From the NCBI RefSeq assembly GCF_009753715.1, contig NZ_WQMS01000006.1:434001-498000 (forward strand): a stretch of DNA of 64,000 nt. The letters run 5' to 3'. The DNA comes from Sphingomonas horti. Its GTDB lineage: Bacteria; Pseudomonadota; Alphaproteobacteria; Sphingomonadales; Sphingomonadaceae. Made by a program: the position numbers and the translations under genes. The notes beneath the pieces were generated by a model. That model was not told where the DNA came from and ran no database searches. It saw nothing but the letters and a program-made list of their open reading frames with translations. Below are positions 38,527 through 47,588 of this stretch, piece after piece; within the stretch, counting starts at the first letter, position 1; the number at the start of each line of letters is the position of its first letter.

Positions 38527-40161
38527 ATGGCGCGGTATATTTTTATCACCGGCGGCGTGGTCTCCTCGCTTGGCAAGGGCCTTATGGCGGCGTCGCTCGC
38601 GGCGCTCTTGCAGGCGCGCGGGTACCGCGTCCGGATCCGGAAATTCGATCCCTATCTGAACGTCGATCCGGGCACGATGAGCCCGTATCAGCACGGCGAG
38701 GTCTATGTGACCGACGACGGGGCGGAGACCGACCTCGACCTCGGCCATTATGAGCGCTTCACCGGCGTGCCGTCGCGTCAGTCGGATAACGTGACGTCCG
38801 GCCGAATCTATCAGACGGTGATCCAGCGCGAGCGGCGCGGCGACTATCTCGGCGCCACCGTGCAGGTGATCCCGCACGTCACCGACGCGATCAAGGCGTT
38901 TGCCCAGACCGACACCGATGATCTCGATTTCGTGCTGTGTGAGATCGGCGGCACCGTCGGCGACATCGAATCGCTGCCGTTTATCGAGGCCGTGCGTCAG
39001 CTTCGGAACGAGCTTGGCCGCGAGCACACGGTGTTCGTGCACGTGACCCTGGTGCCGTACATTGCCGCCGCCGGCGAGCTGAAGACCAAGCCGACCCAGC
39101 ACAGCGTCCGCGAGCTGACCGCGCTCGGCATCCAGCCCGATGTGCTGGTCTGCCGCTGCGAAAAGCCGCTGCCGGACGGCGAGCGGGCGAAGATCGCTCT
39201 GTTCTGCAACGTCCGTAAGGAAGCGGTGGTCCCGGCGCTCGACGCCAGGAGCATCTACGGCGTGCCGCTCCAATACCATGCCGAGGGACTCGACCGCGAA
39301 GTGCTGCGCGCGTTCGGCATCGAGACGCCGCCGGCTAGCCCCAATCTCTCGCGCTGGACCGAGATCATGGACCGGCTCGAGAATCCGGAAGGTGAGGTCA
39401 CGATCGGCGTGGTCGGCAAATATGTCGGGCTGCCGGACGCCTACAAATCGCTGCACGAGGCGTTGGTTCATGGCGGGATCGCCAACCGGGTGAAGGTCAA
39501 CATCCAGTGGCTCGACGCGGAGCTGTTCGAGCATGAGGACGAAGTGGCCGCGAAGCTGGAGCCGATGCACGGCATCCTGGTGCCTGGCGGGTTTGGTGAG
39601 CGCGGGTCCGAGGGCAAGATTTCCAGCGTGAGATTCGCGCGCGAGCGCAACGTCCCCTTCTTCGGCATCTGTCTCGGCATGCAGATGGCCTGCATCGAAG
39701 GGGCGCGGAACGTCGCCGGGATTGCCGGCGCCTCGACGACCGAGTTCGGACCCACCGACGAGCCGGTGGTCGGCCTGATCACCGAGTGGATGTCCAAGGA
39801 AGGCCTGCAGAAGCGGGCGGCGGACGGCGACCTGGGCGGGACGATGCGGCTTGGCGCCTATCCGGCGGCGCTGAAAGGGAACAGCGTCGTCGAATCGATC
39901 TACGGCACGCGCGAGATCAGCGAGCGCCATCGCCATCGTTATGAAGTGAATGTCCATTACCGCGACGCGCTTGAGACAGGCGGGCTGCTGTTCACCGGCA
40001 TGAGCCCGGACGGCGCGCTGCCGGAGATCGTCGAGCGGCCCGACCATCCCTGGTTCGTCGGCGTGCAGTTTCACCCGGAGCTCAAATCGAAGCCGTTCGA
40101 CCCGCATCCGCTCTTCGCCAGCTTCGTGGCCGCGGCGGTGAAGCAGAGCCGGTTGGTTTAA
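38527..40161 (+). CDS. pyrG: CTP synthase
   Basis: 544-aa enzyme aminating UTP to CTP with glutamine. The N-terminal synthetase domain has [29 protein letters not shown] and [27 protein letters not shown]. The C-terminal class I amidotransferase has nucleophile Cys382 in [11 protein letters not shown] and the His/Glu pair in [12 protein letters not shown]. Length is standard. It is followed by a B repeat. Confidence 0.98.
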   Translation: MARYIFITGGVVSSLGKGLMAASLAALLQARGYRVRIRKFDPYLNVDPGTMSPYQHGEVYVTDDGAETDLDLGHYERFTGVPSRQSDNVTSGRIYQTVIQRERRGDYLGATVQVIPHVTDAIKAFAQTDTDDLDFVLCEIGGTVGDIESLPFIEAVRQLRNELGREHTVFVHVTLVPYIAAAGELKTKPTQHSVRELTALGIQPDVLVCRCEKPLPDGERAKIALFCNVRKEAVVPALDARSIYGVPLQYHAEGLDREVLRAFGIETPPASPNLSRWTEIMDRLENPEGEVTIGVVGKYVGLPDAYKSLHEALVHGGIANRVKVNIQWLDAELFEHEDEVAAKLEPMHGILVPGGFGERGSEGKISSVRFARERNVPFFGICLGMQMACIEGARNVAGIAGASTTEFGPTDEPVVGLITEWMSKEGLQKRAADGDLGGTMRLGAYPAALKGNSVVESIYGTREISERHRHRYEVNVHYRDALETGGLLFTGMSPDGALPEIVERPDHPWFVGVQFHPELKSKPFDPHPLFASFVAAAVKQSRLV

Positions 40162-40162
40162 A

Positions 40163-40316
40163 ACCCTCCCCTGCGTTTGCAGGGGAGGGGGACCGCCGGG
40201 CGCAGCCCGGTGGTGGAGGGGCGGAGCCTAGCGACGACGCTTACCCTCCGCTTCGCTCCGGGCCCCTCCACCGCGCTTCGCGCGGTCCCCCTCCCCTCGC
40301 AAGCGAGGGGAGGATT
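40163..40316. repeat. Repeat family B, copy 4 (pyrG-pepP spacer)
   Basis: A full-length intact element: head CCTCCCCTGCGTTTGCAGGGGAGG, GGGGACCGCC, GGTGGTGGAGGGG, CCCTCCGCTTCGCTCCGGG, CCCCTCCACCGCGC-TTCGCGCGG, and end CCTCCCCTCGCAAGCGAGGGGAGG. The element inside the PhaC-like gene is closest to this copy. Confidence 0.93.
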
Positions 40317-40354
40317 GTTTATGGCACTCCCAAATCCACTGACAGGAGTCGCCG

Positions 40355-42136
40355 ATGTCCACCTATGAAGCGCGCCTCGCCGCGCTCCGCGAGCAATTGA
40401 AGCGGGACCGGCTGGACGGGTTCGTCGTGCCCCTGACCGACGAGCACATGTCGGAATATGTCGGCGCCTATGCCCAGCGGCTGGCCTGGTTGACCGGTTT
40501 CCAGGGCTCGGCCGGGACAGCGGTGGTGCTGCCGGAAGAAGCGGCGATCTTCGTCGACGGGCGCTACACGCTGCAGGTGCGCGAGCAGGTCGATCCGAAG
40601 CATTGGGCCTATGTGTCGGTGCCGGAGACCTCCGTCTCCGACTGGCTCGGCGAGCATGCGGCGGACGGCGCGCGGATCGGTTATGATCCCTGGCTGCACA
40701 CCCGCGCCTGGGTGGAAGCGGCGACCAAGGCGCTCAAGGAAAAGGGCGCCGAGCTGGTCGCGGTCGACACCAATCCGGTCGACGCGGTGTGGCCCGACCG
40801 GCCCGAGCCGTCGCGCGCGCGGCTGGTCGTGCAGCCCGACGAATATACCGGCAAGAATTCGGCCGAGAAACGGGCGGAAATCGGCGAGTGGCTGGCGGCA
40901 AAGAAGGCCGACGCGGTGGTGCTGTCCGCGCTCGATTCGATCGCCTGGACGTTCAATGTGCGCGGCAAGGATGTGGAGCGCACGCCCGTCGCGCTGGCCT
41001 ATGCGCTGGTGAACAAGGACGGCACGGCGGACCTGTTCGTACAGCCGGAAAAGATCGGCGAGGACGTCGCCAAGCATCTCGGCAATGCGGTGCGCCTGCA
41101 CGACCGCGCGGAGTTCCCGAAAGCGCTGGCGGGCTTTGCCGGCAAGCGCGTCGCGGTCGATCCCGAGCGGGCGGTGGCGGCGATCTTCGAGCGGCTGGAA
41201 AAGGGCGGGGCGGAGACGCTGCAACTCCGCGACCCCGCCGTGCTCGCCAAGGCGATCAAGAACGCTGCCGAGATTGCCGGCCATCAGGCCGCGCAGGCGC
41301 GCGATGGGGCAGCGATCGTGCGGTTCCTGCACTGGCTGTCGGTCGAGGCGCCCAAAGGCGGGCTCGACGAACTGACCGCCTCGGACAAGCTGGAAAGCCT
41401 GCGCCGCGAGACGGGTCTGCTCCAGGATCTGTCGTTCGACACGATTTCGGGCGCGGGGCCAAACGGAGCCATCGTCCATTATCGCGCCTCGCCGGAAACG
41501 AACCGGAAGCTGGAGCGCAACTCGCTGTACCTGATCGATTCGGGCGGCCAGTATCGCGACGGCACCACCGATATCACGCGGACGGTAGCGATCGGCGAGC
41601 CGATGGCGGAGATGCGCGACCGGTTCACCCGCGTGCTGAAGGGCCATGTCGCGATCGCGACGGCGCTGTTCCCGAAGGGCACGCGCGGGCAGCAGATCGA
41701 TGCGTTCGCACGGCGGCCGCTGTGGGAAGCGGGGTTGGATTACGCCCATGGCACCGGTCACGGCGTCGGCAGCTATCTGTCGGTCCACGAGGGCCCGGCG
41801 CGTATCGCGACCTTCGGCGGCGGCGACGAGCCACTCGCAGCCGGCATGATCCTGTCGAACGAGCCTGGCTATTACAAAACCGGCGCATACGGCATCCGCA
41901 TCGAGAATCTGGTGCTGGTGGTGCCGAAGGATGTGCCGGGCGCCGAGCGCGAGATGCTGGGCTTCGACACGCTCACCTTCGCGCCAATCGACCGCCGGCT
42001 GGTCGACGTCGGGATGCTGACCGAAAGGGAGCGGACGTGGCTGAACGCGTATCACGCGAAGGTGGTCGAAGTGATCGGGCCGCAGCTCGAGGGCGAAGTA
42101 CGCGCCTGGCTGGAAGCGGAGTGCGCGCCTCTTTAG
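40355..42136 (+). CDS. pepP: Xaa-Pro aminopeptidase (M24B family)
   Basis: 593-aa long-form aminopeptidase P that releases an N-terminal residue before proline. It has the three-domain plan of the long class, two creatinase-like N-terminal domains and the pita-bread catalytic domain. Metal ligands are visible in IDSGGQYRDGTTDITRT (Asp pair), GTGHGVGSYLSVHEGP (His), ILSNEPGYY (Glu) and IRIENL (Glu). CAGGAG precedes ATG 40355. It stands alone between a B and a D repeat. Confidence 0.94.
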   Translation: MSTYEARLAALREQLKRDRLDGFVVPLTDEHMSEYVGAYAQRLAWLTGFQGSAGTAVVLPEEAAIFVDGRYTLQVREQVDPKHWAYVSVPETSVSDWLGEHAADGARIGYDPWLHTRAWVEAATKALKEKGAELVAVDTNPVDAVWPDRPEPSRARLVVQPDEYTGKNSAEKRAEIGEWLAAKKADAVVLSALDSIAWTFNVRGKDVERTPVALAYALVNKDGTADLFVQPEKIGEDVAKHLGNAVRLHDRAEFPKALAGFAGKRVAVDPERAVAAIFERLEKGGAETLQLRDPAVLAKAIKNAAEIAGHQAAQARDGAAIVRFLHWLSVEAPKGGLDELTASDKLESLRRETGLLQDLSFDTISGAGPNGAIVHYRASPETNRKLERNSLYLIDSGGQYRDGTTDITRTVAIGEPMAEMRDRFTRVLKGHVAIATALFPKGTRGQQIDAFARRPLWEAGLDYAHGTGHGVGSYLSVHEGPARIATFGGGDEPLAAGMILSNEPGYYKTGAYGIRIENLVLVVPKDVPGAEREMLGFDTLTFAPIDRRLVDVGMLTERERTWLNAYHAKVVEVIGPQLEGEVRAWLEAECAPL

Positions 42137-42137
42137 T

Positions 42138-42213
42138 CGTCATCCCGGGCTTGACCCGGGACCTACCTGCGTTCCTGAAGAAGGTAGGCCCCGGCTCAGG
42201 GCCGGGGTGACGG
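42138..42213. repeat. Repeat family D, copy 6 (pepP / 43-aa gene)
   Basis: CGTCATCCCGGGCTTGACCCGGGACC on the left, GGTAGGCCCCGGCTCAGGGCCGGGGTGACGG on the right. It starts 2 nt past the pepP stop. Its right arm overlaps the last six codons of the leftward 43-aa gene and provides that gene's TGA. Confidence 0.88.
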
Positions 42214-42327
42214 CGGAGGATTCGGCTGATCTTCGTTCGGCTCCTCCCGCGCCCGCATCTTCCGCTTGCGCAGATTCTCCCTGAGCGCCGCCGCCAGCCT
42301 TCGTTCGCGTTCTTCGTCCTTGGCCAT
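42196..42327 (-). CDS. Small basic/acidic helical protein, 43 aa
   Basis: ATG 42327 opens 43 codons. The product begins MAKDEERERRLAAALREN, continues with a basic segment (LRKRKMRAR) and ends in a Pro-rich tail (PNPPPSPRP). It is a highly charged single helix with no Cys and no membrane segment. Short proteins of this charged-helix type are common next to tRNA and housekeeping genes in alphaproteobacteria and are usually unnamed. The last codons and stop are made by a D repeat, so the tail probably differs among relatives. No clear Shine-Dalgarno was seen. Function unknown. Confidence 0.6.
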   Translation of the reverse strand: MAKDEERERRLAAALRENLRKRKMRAREEPNEDQPNPPPSPRP

Positions 42328-42356
42328 GACGACGCGCTAGACCCGGCCGCAACGCC

Positions 42357-42385
42357 TTGACAAGCTTCGCGCCCTCGCCCAAGTG
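42357..42385 (+). promoter_or_regulatory. Possible promoter of tRNA-Thr
   Basis: A consensus TTGACA at 42357-42362 lies about 50 nt upstream of the tRNA. The hexamer 17 bp further on (CAAGTG, 42380-42385) is a poor -10, so only the -35 is persuasive. Confidence 0.35.
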
Positions 42386-42407
42386 CGCGCCTCGCCCGCG
42401 GGCCCGT

Positions 42408-42482
<75 letters not shown>

Positions 42483-42524
42483 TTCTCCTTCCTATCGGAA
42501 GACCGGCCCGCTAGGTCTGCCGCC

Positions 42525-45107
42525 ATGGCAGACGTGCAAGGAACCGCCGCGGCCGCGCCGCAAGTCATCCGCCGCGAGGACTATACGCCGCCGGCCTGGC
42601 GCGTGCCGGAAATCGCGCTGGAGTTCGACCTCGATCCGGCGCGGACCGTCGTCCGCAGCCGGATGCAGGTGGAGCGCGCCGGGCCCGGGCCGCTCAAGCT
42701 CGATCATGGCGGGCAGCAGATCGTCTCGATTCGCGTCGATGGCGCATCCGCCGAATATCGGGACGAGGGCGGCAGGCTGATCCTCGACCTGCCCCGGGAC
42801 TCGCACGCGATCGAGATCGTCACGGAAATTTCGCCGGAGGCGAACACCGAGCTAATGGGTCTCTATGCATCGGGCGGGCTGCTCTGCACCCAGTGCGAGG
42901 CGGAAGGCTTTCGCCGGATCACGCCGTTCCCGGACCGGCCGGACGTACTCAGCCGCTATTCGGTCAGGATGACGGCCGACAGGGTGAGCTTCCCGGTGCT
43001 GCTGGCGAACGGCGACCGTGTCGGCGGCGGCGACCTGCCCGGCGGGCGGCATTGGGCCGAATGGCGCGATCCGTTCTTCAAGCCCTGCTATCTGTTCGCG
43101 CTGGTCGCGGGCGACCTGAAGGCGAACCGCGACCATTTCACGACCATGTCCGGCCGCAAGGTCGAGCTCGGCATCTGGGTGCGCGAGGCCGACCTGCCGA
43201 AGACGGCGCATGCCATGCAGGCGCTGAAGGACGCGATGGCGTGGGACGAGCGCGTCTATGGCCGTGAATATGATCTCGACGTGTTCAACATCGTCGCGGT
43301 GTCCGACTTCAATTTCGGCGCGATGGAGAACAAGGGCCTCAACATCTTCAATTCGCGCTACATTCTCGCGGACCCGGAAACTGCGACCGACGCGGATTTC
43401 GACGCGATCGCCGCCGTGGTGGCCCACGAATATTTCCATAACTGGTCTGGCAACCGGGTCACTTGCCGGGACTGGTTCCAACTCAGCCTGAAGGAAGGGC
43501 TGACCGTCTTTCGCGACCAGCAATTCTCGGCCGATCACGGCTCGGCGGCGGTGGAGCGGATCAATCAGGTGCGGATGCTCCGCGCCGCGCAGTTCCAGGA
43601 GGATGCGGGGCCGCTCGCCCATCCGGTGCGGCCGGATTCCTACATCGAGATCGGCAATTTCTACACCGCCACCGTCTATAACAAGGGCGCCGAGCTGATC
43701 CGGATGATGGCGACGATGCTGAGGCCGGAACGCTTCCGGCGCGGCACCGACCTGTATTTCGAGCGGCACGACGGCCAGGCGGTGACCTGCGACGATTTCG
43801 TCAAGGCGATGGAGGACGGCGGAGGCATCGACCTGTCGCAATTCCGTCTCTGGTACAGCCAGGCGGGCACGCCCAAGGTGAAGGCGACGGTGCGGCAGGA
43901 CGGGCAGGACGCCATTGTCTCGCTGGAGCAGACGGTGCCGTCGACGCCCGGCCAGTCGGACAAGCAGCCGATGCCGATCCCGTTGCGCATGGCGCTGTTC
44001 GGCGCCGGCACCGGCGCGGCCGAGGCAGGGGAGCGGCTGGTCGTGCTCGACAAGGAGAGAGCCGATATTCGCTTCGAAGGCGTGGGCGAGGCGCCGGTGC
44101 TGTCGATCAATCGCGGCTTTTCCGCGCCGGTCATCGTCGAGAGCGACCGCGATGCCGCCGCGCTGGCGCTGCTGTCGGCGCACGACGATGACCCGTTCGC
44201 ACGCTACGAGGCGCTGCAGCAGCTGATGCTCGATACGCTGATCGCGCGGGTCGAGGCCGGTGCGGCCGAGTTTGCGCCGGTCGTCGACGCCGTGCGGCTC
44301 ACGCTTGAGAATCCCGCACTCGACAAAGCCTTTGTGGCGGAGGCGGTGCTGCCGCCATCGGAAGCGTTCATCGGCGACCGGATGGCGACCGTGGACCCTG
44401 AGGCGATCCATCAGGCGCGCGAGGCGCTCCGGGCCGAGCTCGGGCGTTTGCTGGAAGGCCAGTGGCGCGCGGCCTATCTCGGCAGCGCGTCGAACCGGTT
44501 CGAGCTGACTCCCGCCGCCAAGGGCGCGCGCCGGCTGCGGTCGATCGCGCTCGGCTTCCTGATGGCCGGCGGCGCCGAGGATGCGCCAGCCTTGGCCTGG
44601 GACCAGTTCCAGGGTGCGACCAACATGACCGATCGCCAGGGCGCGCTGGCGGTGCTCGCCAACAGCGATGCGGCGCAGAGGGAGGACGCGCTCGCCGCCT
44701 TCTATGCGCGGCACAAGGACGATGCGCTGGTGCTCGACAAATGGTTCACCACCCAGGCGCTGTCGACCCGCGCCGACGCGCTGGAGCAGGTGCTGAAGCT
44801 ATCGCAGCATCCGGATTTCACGCTGTCCAATCCCAACCGCGCGCGATCGCTCGTCGGTGCCTTCTCTGCCAACCAGCGCGGTTTCCACAGCGGGGAAGGG
44901 CGGGGCTATCGGTTCCTGGCGGACAACATCGTGGCGCTGGACGCAATCAACCCGCAGACTGCGGCCAAATTCGTCGCTCCGCTGGGCCGCTGGCGCCGCT
45001 TTGGCGAAACCCGCGGCGCCCTGATGCGCGCGGAACTGGAGCGCATCGTCGCGAAGCCGGGCCTGTCGAAGGACGTGTTCGAGCAGGCGAGCAAGTCGCT
45101 CATCTAG
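42525..45107 (+). CDS. pepN: Aminopeptidase N (M1 family)
   Basis: 860-aa zinc metallopeptidase removing N-terminal residues from peptides in the cytoplasm. The exopeptidase motif GAMENKG and zinc site HEYFHNW (His301, Glu302, His305, with the third ligand Glu in SLKEGLTVFRDQ) match E. coli PepN closely in position. The C-terminal helical domain is complete to KDVFEQASKSLI. ATG 42525 lies 43 nt after the tRNA. Confidence 0.96.
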   Translation: MADVQGTAAAAPQVIRREDYTPPAWRVPEIALEFDLDPARTVVRSRMQVERAGPGPLKLDHGGQQIVSIRVDGASAEYRDEGGRLILDLPRDSHAIEIVTEISPEANTELMGLYASGGLLCTQCEAEGFRRITPFPDRPDVLSRYSVRMTADRVSFPVLLANGDRVGGGDLPGGRHWAEWRDPFFKPCYLFALVAGDLKANRDHFTTMSGRKVELGIWVREADLPKTAHAMQALKDAMAWDERVYGREYDLDVFNIVAVSDFNFGAMENKGLNIFNSRYILADPETATDADFDAIAAVVAHEYFHNWSGNRVTCRDWFQLSLKEGLTVFRDQQFSADHGSAAVERINQVRMLRAAQFQEDAGPLAHPVRPDSYIEIGNFYTATVYNKGAELIRMMATMLRPERFRRGTDLYFERHDGQAVTCDDFVKAMEDGGGIDLSQFRLWYSQAGTPKVKATVRQDGQDAIVSLEQTVPSTPGQSDKQPMPIPLRMALFGAGTGAAEAGERLVVLDKERADIRFEGVGEAPVLSINRGFSAPVIVESDRDAAALALLSAHDDDPFARYEALQQLMLDTLIARVEAGAAEFAPVVDAVRLTLENPALDKAFVAEAVLPPSEAFIGDRMATVDPEAIHQAREALRAELGRLLEGQWRAAYLGSASNRFELTPAAKGARRLRSIALGFLMAGGAEDAPALAWDQFQGATNMTDRQGALAVLANSDAAQREDALAAFYARHKDDALVLDKWFTTQALSTRADALEQVLKLSQHPDFTLSNPNRARSLVGAFSANQRGFHSGEGRGYRFLADNIVALDAINPQTAAKFVAPLGRWRRFGETRGALMRAELERIVAKPGLSKDVFEQASKSLI

Positions 45108-45256
45108 ATCCTCCCCTCAGCAGCGCTGAGGGGCCGCTTGCTGAAAGCGGGTGGTGCAGGGTCCGTGCGGAGCGAGGACTGCTGAGCCCTCCGCTTCGTT
45201 GCGGGCCCCTTTATTGCACTTCGTGCGGTCCCCCTCCGAGCAAAGTCGGGGAGGTT
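45108..45256. repeat. Repeat family B, copy 5 (pepN / Mla operon)
   Basis: Diverged full-length copy: head CCTCCCCTCAGC-AGCGCTGAGGGG, then GCGGGTGGTGCAGGG, CCCTCCGCTTCGTTGCGGG, GCACTTCGTGC and GGTCCCCCTCC...GGGGAGG. It fills the gap between the converging pepN and lipoprotein genes and may serve as a two-way terminator. Confidence 0.82.
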
Positions 45257-45847
45257 CTATTTCAGCCAGTCGGCGACTTCGGCGGCGACCTGGTTGGCGG
45301 CCTGGTTGATCGCGGCGCCGACCGCTTGCGCCTCGATCGCCGCCACCGGCACCCGGGCTTCGAAGCGTCGGGTGCGGATGTCGGCCCCGCGGGCGACGGC
45401 GGCGTCGAACACCACGACCGCCTGTTGCGGGCTGGCATCGATGCCGAACCGCTCCAGCTGGCCACTGAGGCGGGTGCCGGGATCGAGCGTGAACTGGCGC
45501 GGAGACAGCACCGGATGGCCGGTCCGCGCCTCGATCGTCTCGGCGAGCAGCCGCGCGAACAGCTTGTTGGGCGTGTCGGACCATTGCGCATTCTTGACAT
45601 ACGCGACCGACGTCGGCGTCGCCTGAACCGGCACGCGCGTCGTGTTGAGATCGGCCGGCATGCCCGGCCACAGGACCGTGATCGCTTCGCCGGCAGTGAC
45701 CGTCTGCGTGGTTCCCGCGGCGACCTTTTGCGCGGGCATCAGGGTCAGCAGCTGGTCAGGCGGCTCCGCCCCGAAGCTGATGCAGCCGGACAGGGCGAGG
45801 GCCGCGAGAAGGGCGAGGGGAAGCGGGCGAGTCATGGGCTGTCTCAT
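45257..45847 (-). CDS. ABC-type transport auxiliary lipoprotein (PqiC/DUF330-like)
   Basis: 196-aa lipoprotein with lipobox ALSGC (Cys22) and an ABC_trans_aux domain (LARLLAETIEARTGHPVLSPRQFTLDPGTRLSGQLERFGID, FEARVPVAAIEAQAVGAAINQAANQVAAEVADWL). In Mla/Pqi-type systems such lipoproteins partner the MCE protein at the outer membrane. ATG 45847 overlaps the MCE gene stop by 4 nt (ATGA); ATG 45835 is a second possibility. Last gene of the operon. Confidence 0.88.
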   Translation of the reverse strand: MRQPMTRPLPLALLAALALSGCISFGAEPPDQLLTLMPAQKVAAGTTQTVTAGEAITVLWPGMPADLNTTRVPVQATPTSVAYVKNAQWSDTPNKLFARLLAETIEARTGHPVLSPRQFTLDPGTRLSGQLERFGIDASPQQAVVVFDAAVARGADIRTRRFEARVPVAAIEAQAVGAAINQAANQVAAEVADWLK

Positions 45848-46788
45848 TTTGTCGGCTCATAGTCCGGGAGCTTGCGGCTGCCGACCAGCGAGCCGGCGCC
45901 GCCGCGATTGAGCCGCTCCGCGACTCCGCTCAGCGCGTCGGCCATGTCGCGCAGATCGCGGACCAGCAGGCCAACTTCCGGCAACGTCTGCTTGGAGAAG
46001 GCCTGCACCCCGGGCCGCGCGTCCTTCAGCACCGCGTCGAGATTGTCCATCGAGCTGCGGGCGCGGGCGACTGTCTCGCGCAGGTCCACAAGCAGCGGCC
46101 GCCCCTGCTCGTCGAGCAGCTGGTTGGTGGTGCCGGCCAGCTTGCCGATCTGCTCGGCGGCGTCGCCCGCCTGCTTCACCGCGACCCGGGTTTCGGCCAG
46201 CGTCGCCGCAATCTCGGGCCCGCGATCGGCCAGGCTGCCGCTCAGCCGGTCGACATTCTTCAGGATGCTGGCGATCGACGCCTGGTTCTGGTCGGACAGC
46301 AGCAAGGTCAGCCGCTCGGTGAGCGTCGACAGCCGCTCGAGCAATTGCGGCGCGCTGTTGAGGAGCGCGCCCAGGCCGCCCGCCTTTGTAGGGATGACCG
46401 GCGCGCCGGCGGGTCCGATCTCCGTGATCGGCGGATTGCCCTTCTGCGCGCCTTCCAACAGCAATGTGGAGACGCCGGTGAAGCTGCCCTGGATCGTCGC
46501 GGTGGTGCCGACCAGCACCGGCACGTCGGCGCCGATCGAGATGCGGACGCGGACGAAATTGGGATCGTCCTTCCAGATCTTGATGTCGTCGACCTGGCCG
46601 ACGGGCACGCCGCGATAGCTGACGCTCGATCCCTTGGCCAAGCCCTCGACCGACTGCTTGAAGAAGATGTCGTAGATCTTCTGGTCGCTGTCGGAGACGC
46701 GGGCGAGCCAGACGGTGAACACCGCCGCGGCCAGCAGCAGGATCAGCACCACCGCTCCGACCAGGACGTGGTTCGAACGGGTTTCCAT
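45844..46788 (-). CDS. mlaD: MlaD family MCE-domain protein
   Basis: 314-aa periplasmic lipid-binding protein anchored by one N-terminal helix (NHVLVGAVVLILLLAAAVFTVWLA). The MCE domain covers about 38-115 (GLAKGSSVSYRGVPVGQVDDIKIWKD, VRVRISIGADVPVLVGTTATIQGS). A long helical C-terminal part (160-314) is longer than in E. coli MlaD and may build a tube. Its ATG shares one nt with the ABC-protein stop. Confidence 0.93.
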   Translation of the reverse strand: METRSNHVLVGAVVLILLLAAAVFTVWLARVSDSDQKIYDIFFKQSVEGLAKGSSVSYRGVPVGQVDDIKIWKDDPNFVRVRISIGADVPVLVGTTATIQGSFTGVSTLLLEGAQKGNPPITEIGPAGAPVIPTKAGGLGALLNSAPQLLERLSTLTERLTLLLSDQNQASIASILKNVDRLSGSLADRGPEIAATLAETRVAVKQAGDAAEQIGKLAGTTNQLLDEQGRPLLVDLRETVARARSSMDNLDAVLKDARPGVQAFSKQTLPEVGLLVRDLRDMADALSGVAERLNRGGAGSLVGSRKLPDYEPTK

Positions 46789-47588
46789 CAGCGCGTCACC
46801 TCAGCTTCTTGCCGTCGTTCTTCGGTGGCGGCGGCCATCCGTCCGCGGGGCCCGTTGAAATATTCCTGAATCCACGGATGGTCCAATGCCAATAGTTCCG
46901 GGATCGTTCCAACCGCGATCACTTTCTTGTCGGCCAGCACCGCGACGCGGTCGCAGATCGCATACAGCGTGTCGAGGTCGTGGGTGATCAGGAACACGGT
47001 CAGGCCGAGCGTATCGCGCAAGCTCTTGGTCAGCTCGTCGAAATGAGCGGCGCCGATCGGATCGAGACCCGCGGTCGGCTCGTCGAGGAACAGCAATTCG
47101 GGGTCCAGCGCCAGCGCCCGGGCAATGCCGGCGCGCTTGCGCATGCCGCCCGACAGCTCGGCCGGATATTTCGGCCCTGCCTCCGGCGACAGGCCGGTCA
47201 TCACGACCTTATAGGCGGAAATCTCGTCGAGCAGCTGCTGGCTGAGATCGGGGTAGAATTCCTTGAGAGGTACCTGCACGTTCTCGGCCACGGTCAGGGT
47301 CGAGAACAGCGCGCCGCCCTGGAACAGGACGCCCCAGCGCTTGCGCAGCTCGATCGAATCGGCTTCGTCGCCCCCGAGGATCGGCTCGCCGAACACCTCG
47401 ATCTCGCCCGCGTCCGGCGTCTGCAGCCCGATGATCGAGCGCATCAGCACGGACTTGCCGGTGCCGGAGCCGCCGACCACGCCCAGGATCTCGCCTTTGA
47501 ACACATCCAGATTGAGGTCGTCATGGACGACCTGCTCGCCGAAGCTGTTGCGCAGATGGCGGACGCGGATGACCGGATCGTCGCTCAT
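46788..47588 (-). CDS. mlaF: Mla-type ABC transporter ATP-binding protein
   Basis: 266-aa ATPase of the phospholipid transport complex. Walker A GGSGTGKSVLM, signature LSGGMRKRAGIARAL, Walker B LLFLDEPTAGLDP and the H-loop FLITHDLDTL are present. It overlaps the permease stop by 4 nt. The operon order, permease-ATPase-MCE-lipoprotein, is that of alphaproteobacterial Mla-like systems. Confidence 0.95.
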   Translation of the reverse strand: MSDDPVIRVRHLRNSFGEQVVHDDLNLDVFKGEILGVVGGSGTGKSVLMRSIIGLQTPDAGEIEVFGEPILGGDEADSIELRKRWGVLFQGGALFSTLTVAENVQVPLKEFYPDLSQQLLDEISAYKVVMTGLSPEAGPKYPAELSGGMRKRAGIARALALDPELLFLDEPTAGLDPIGAAHFDELTKSLRDTLGLTVFLITHDLDTLYAICDRVAVLADKKVIAVGTIPELLALDHPWIQEYFNGPRGRMAAATEERRQEAEVTR

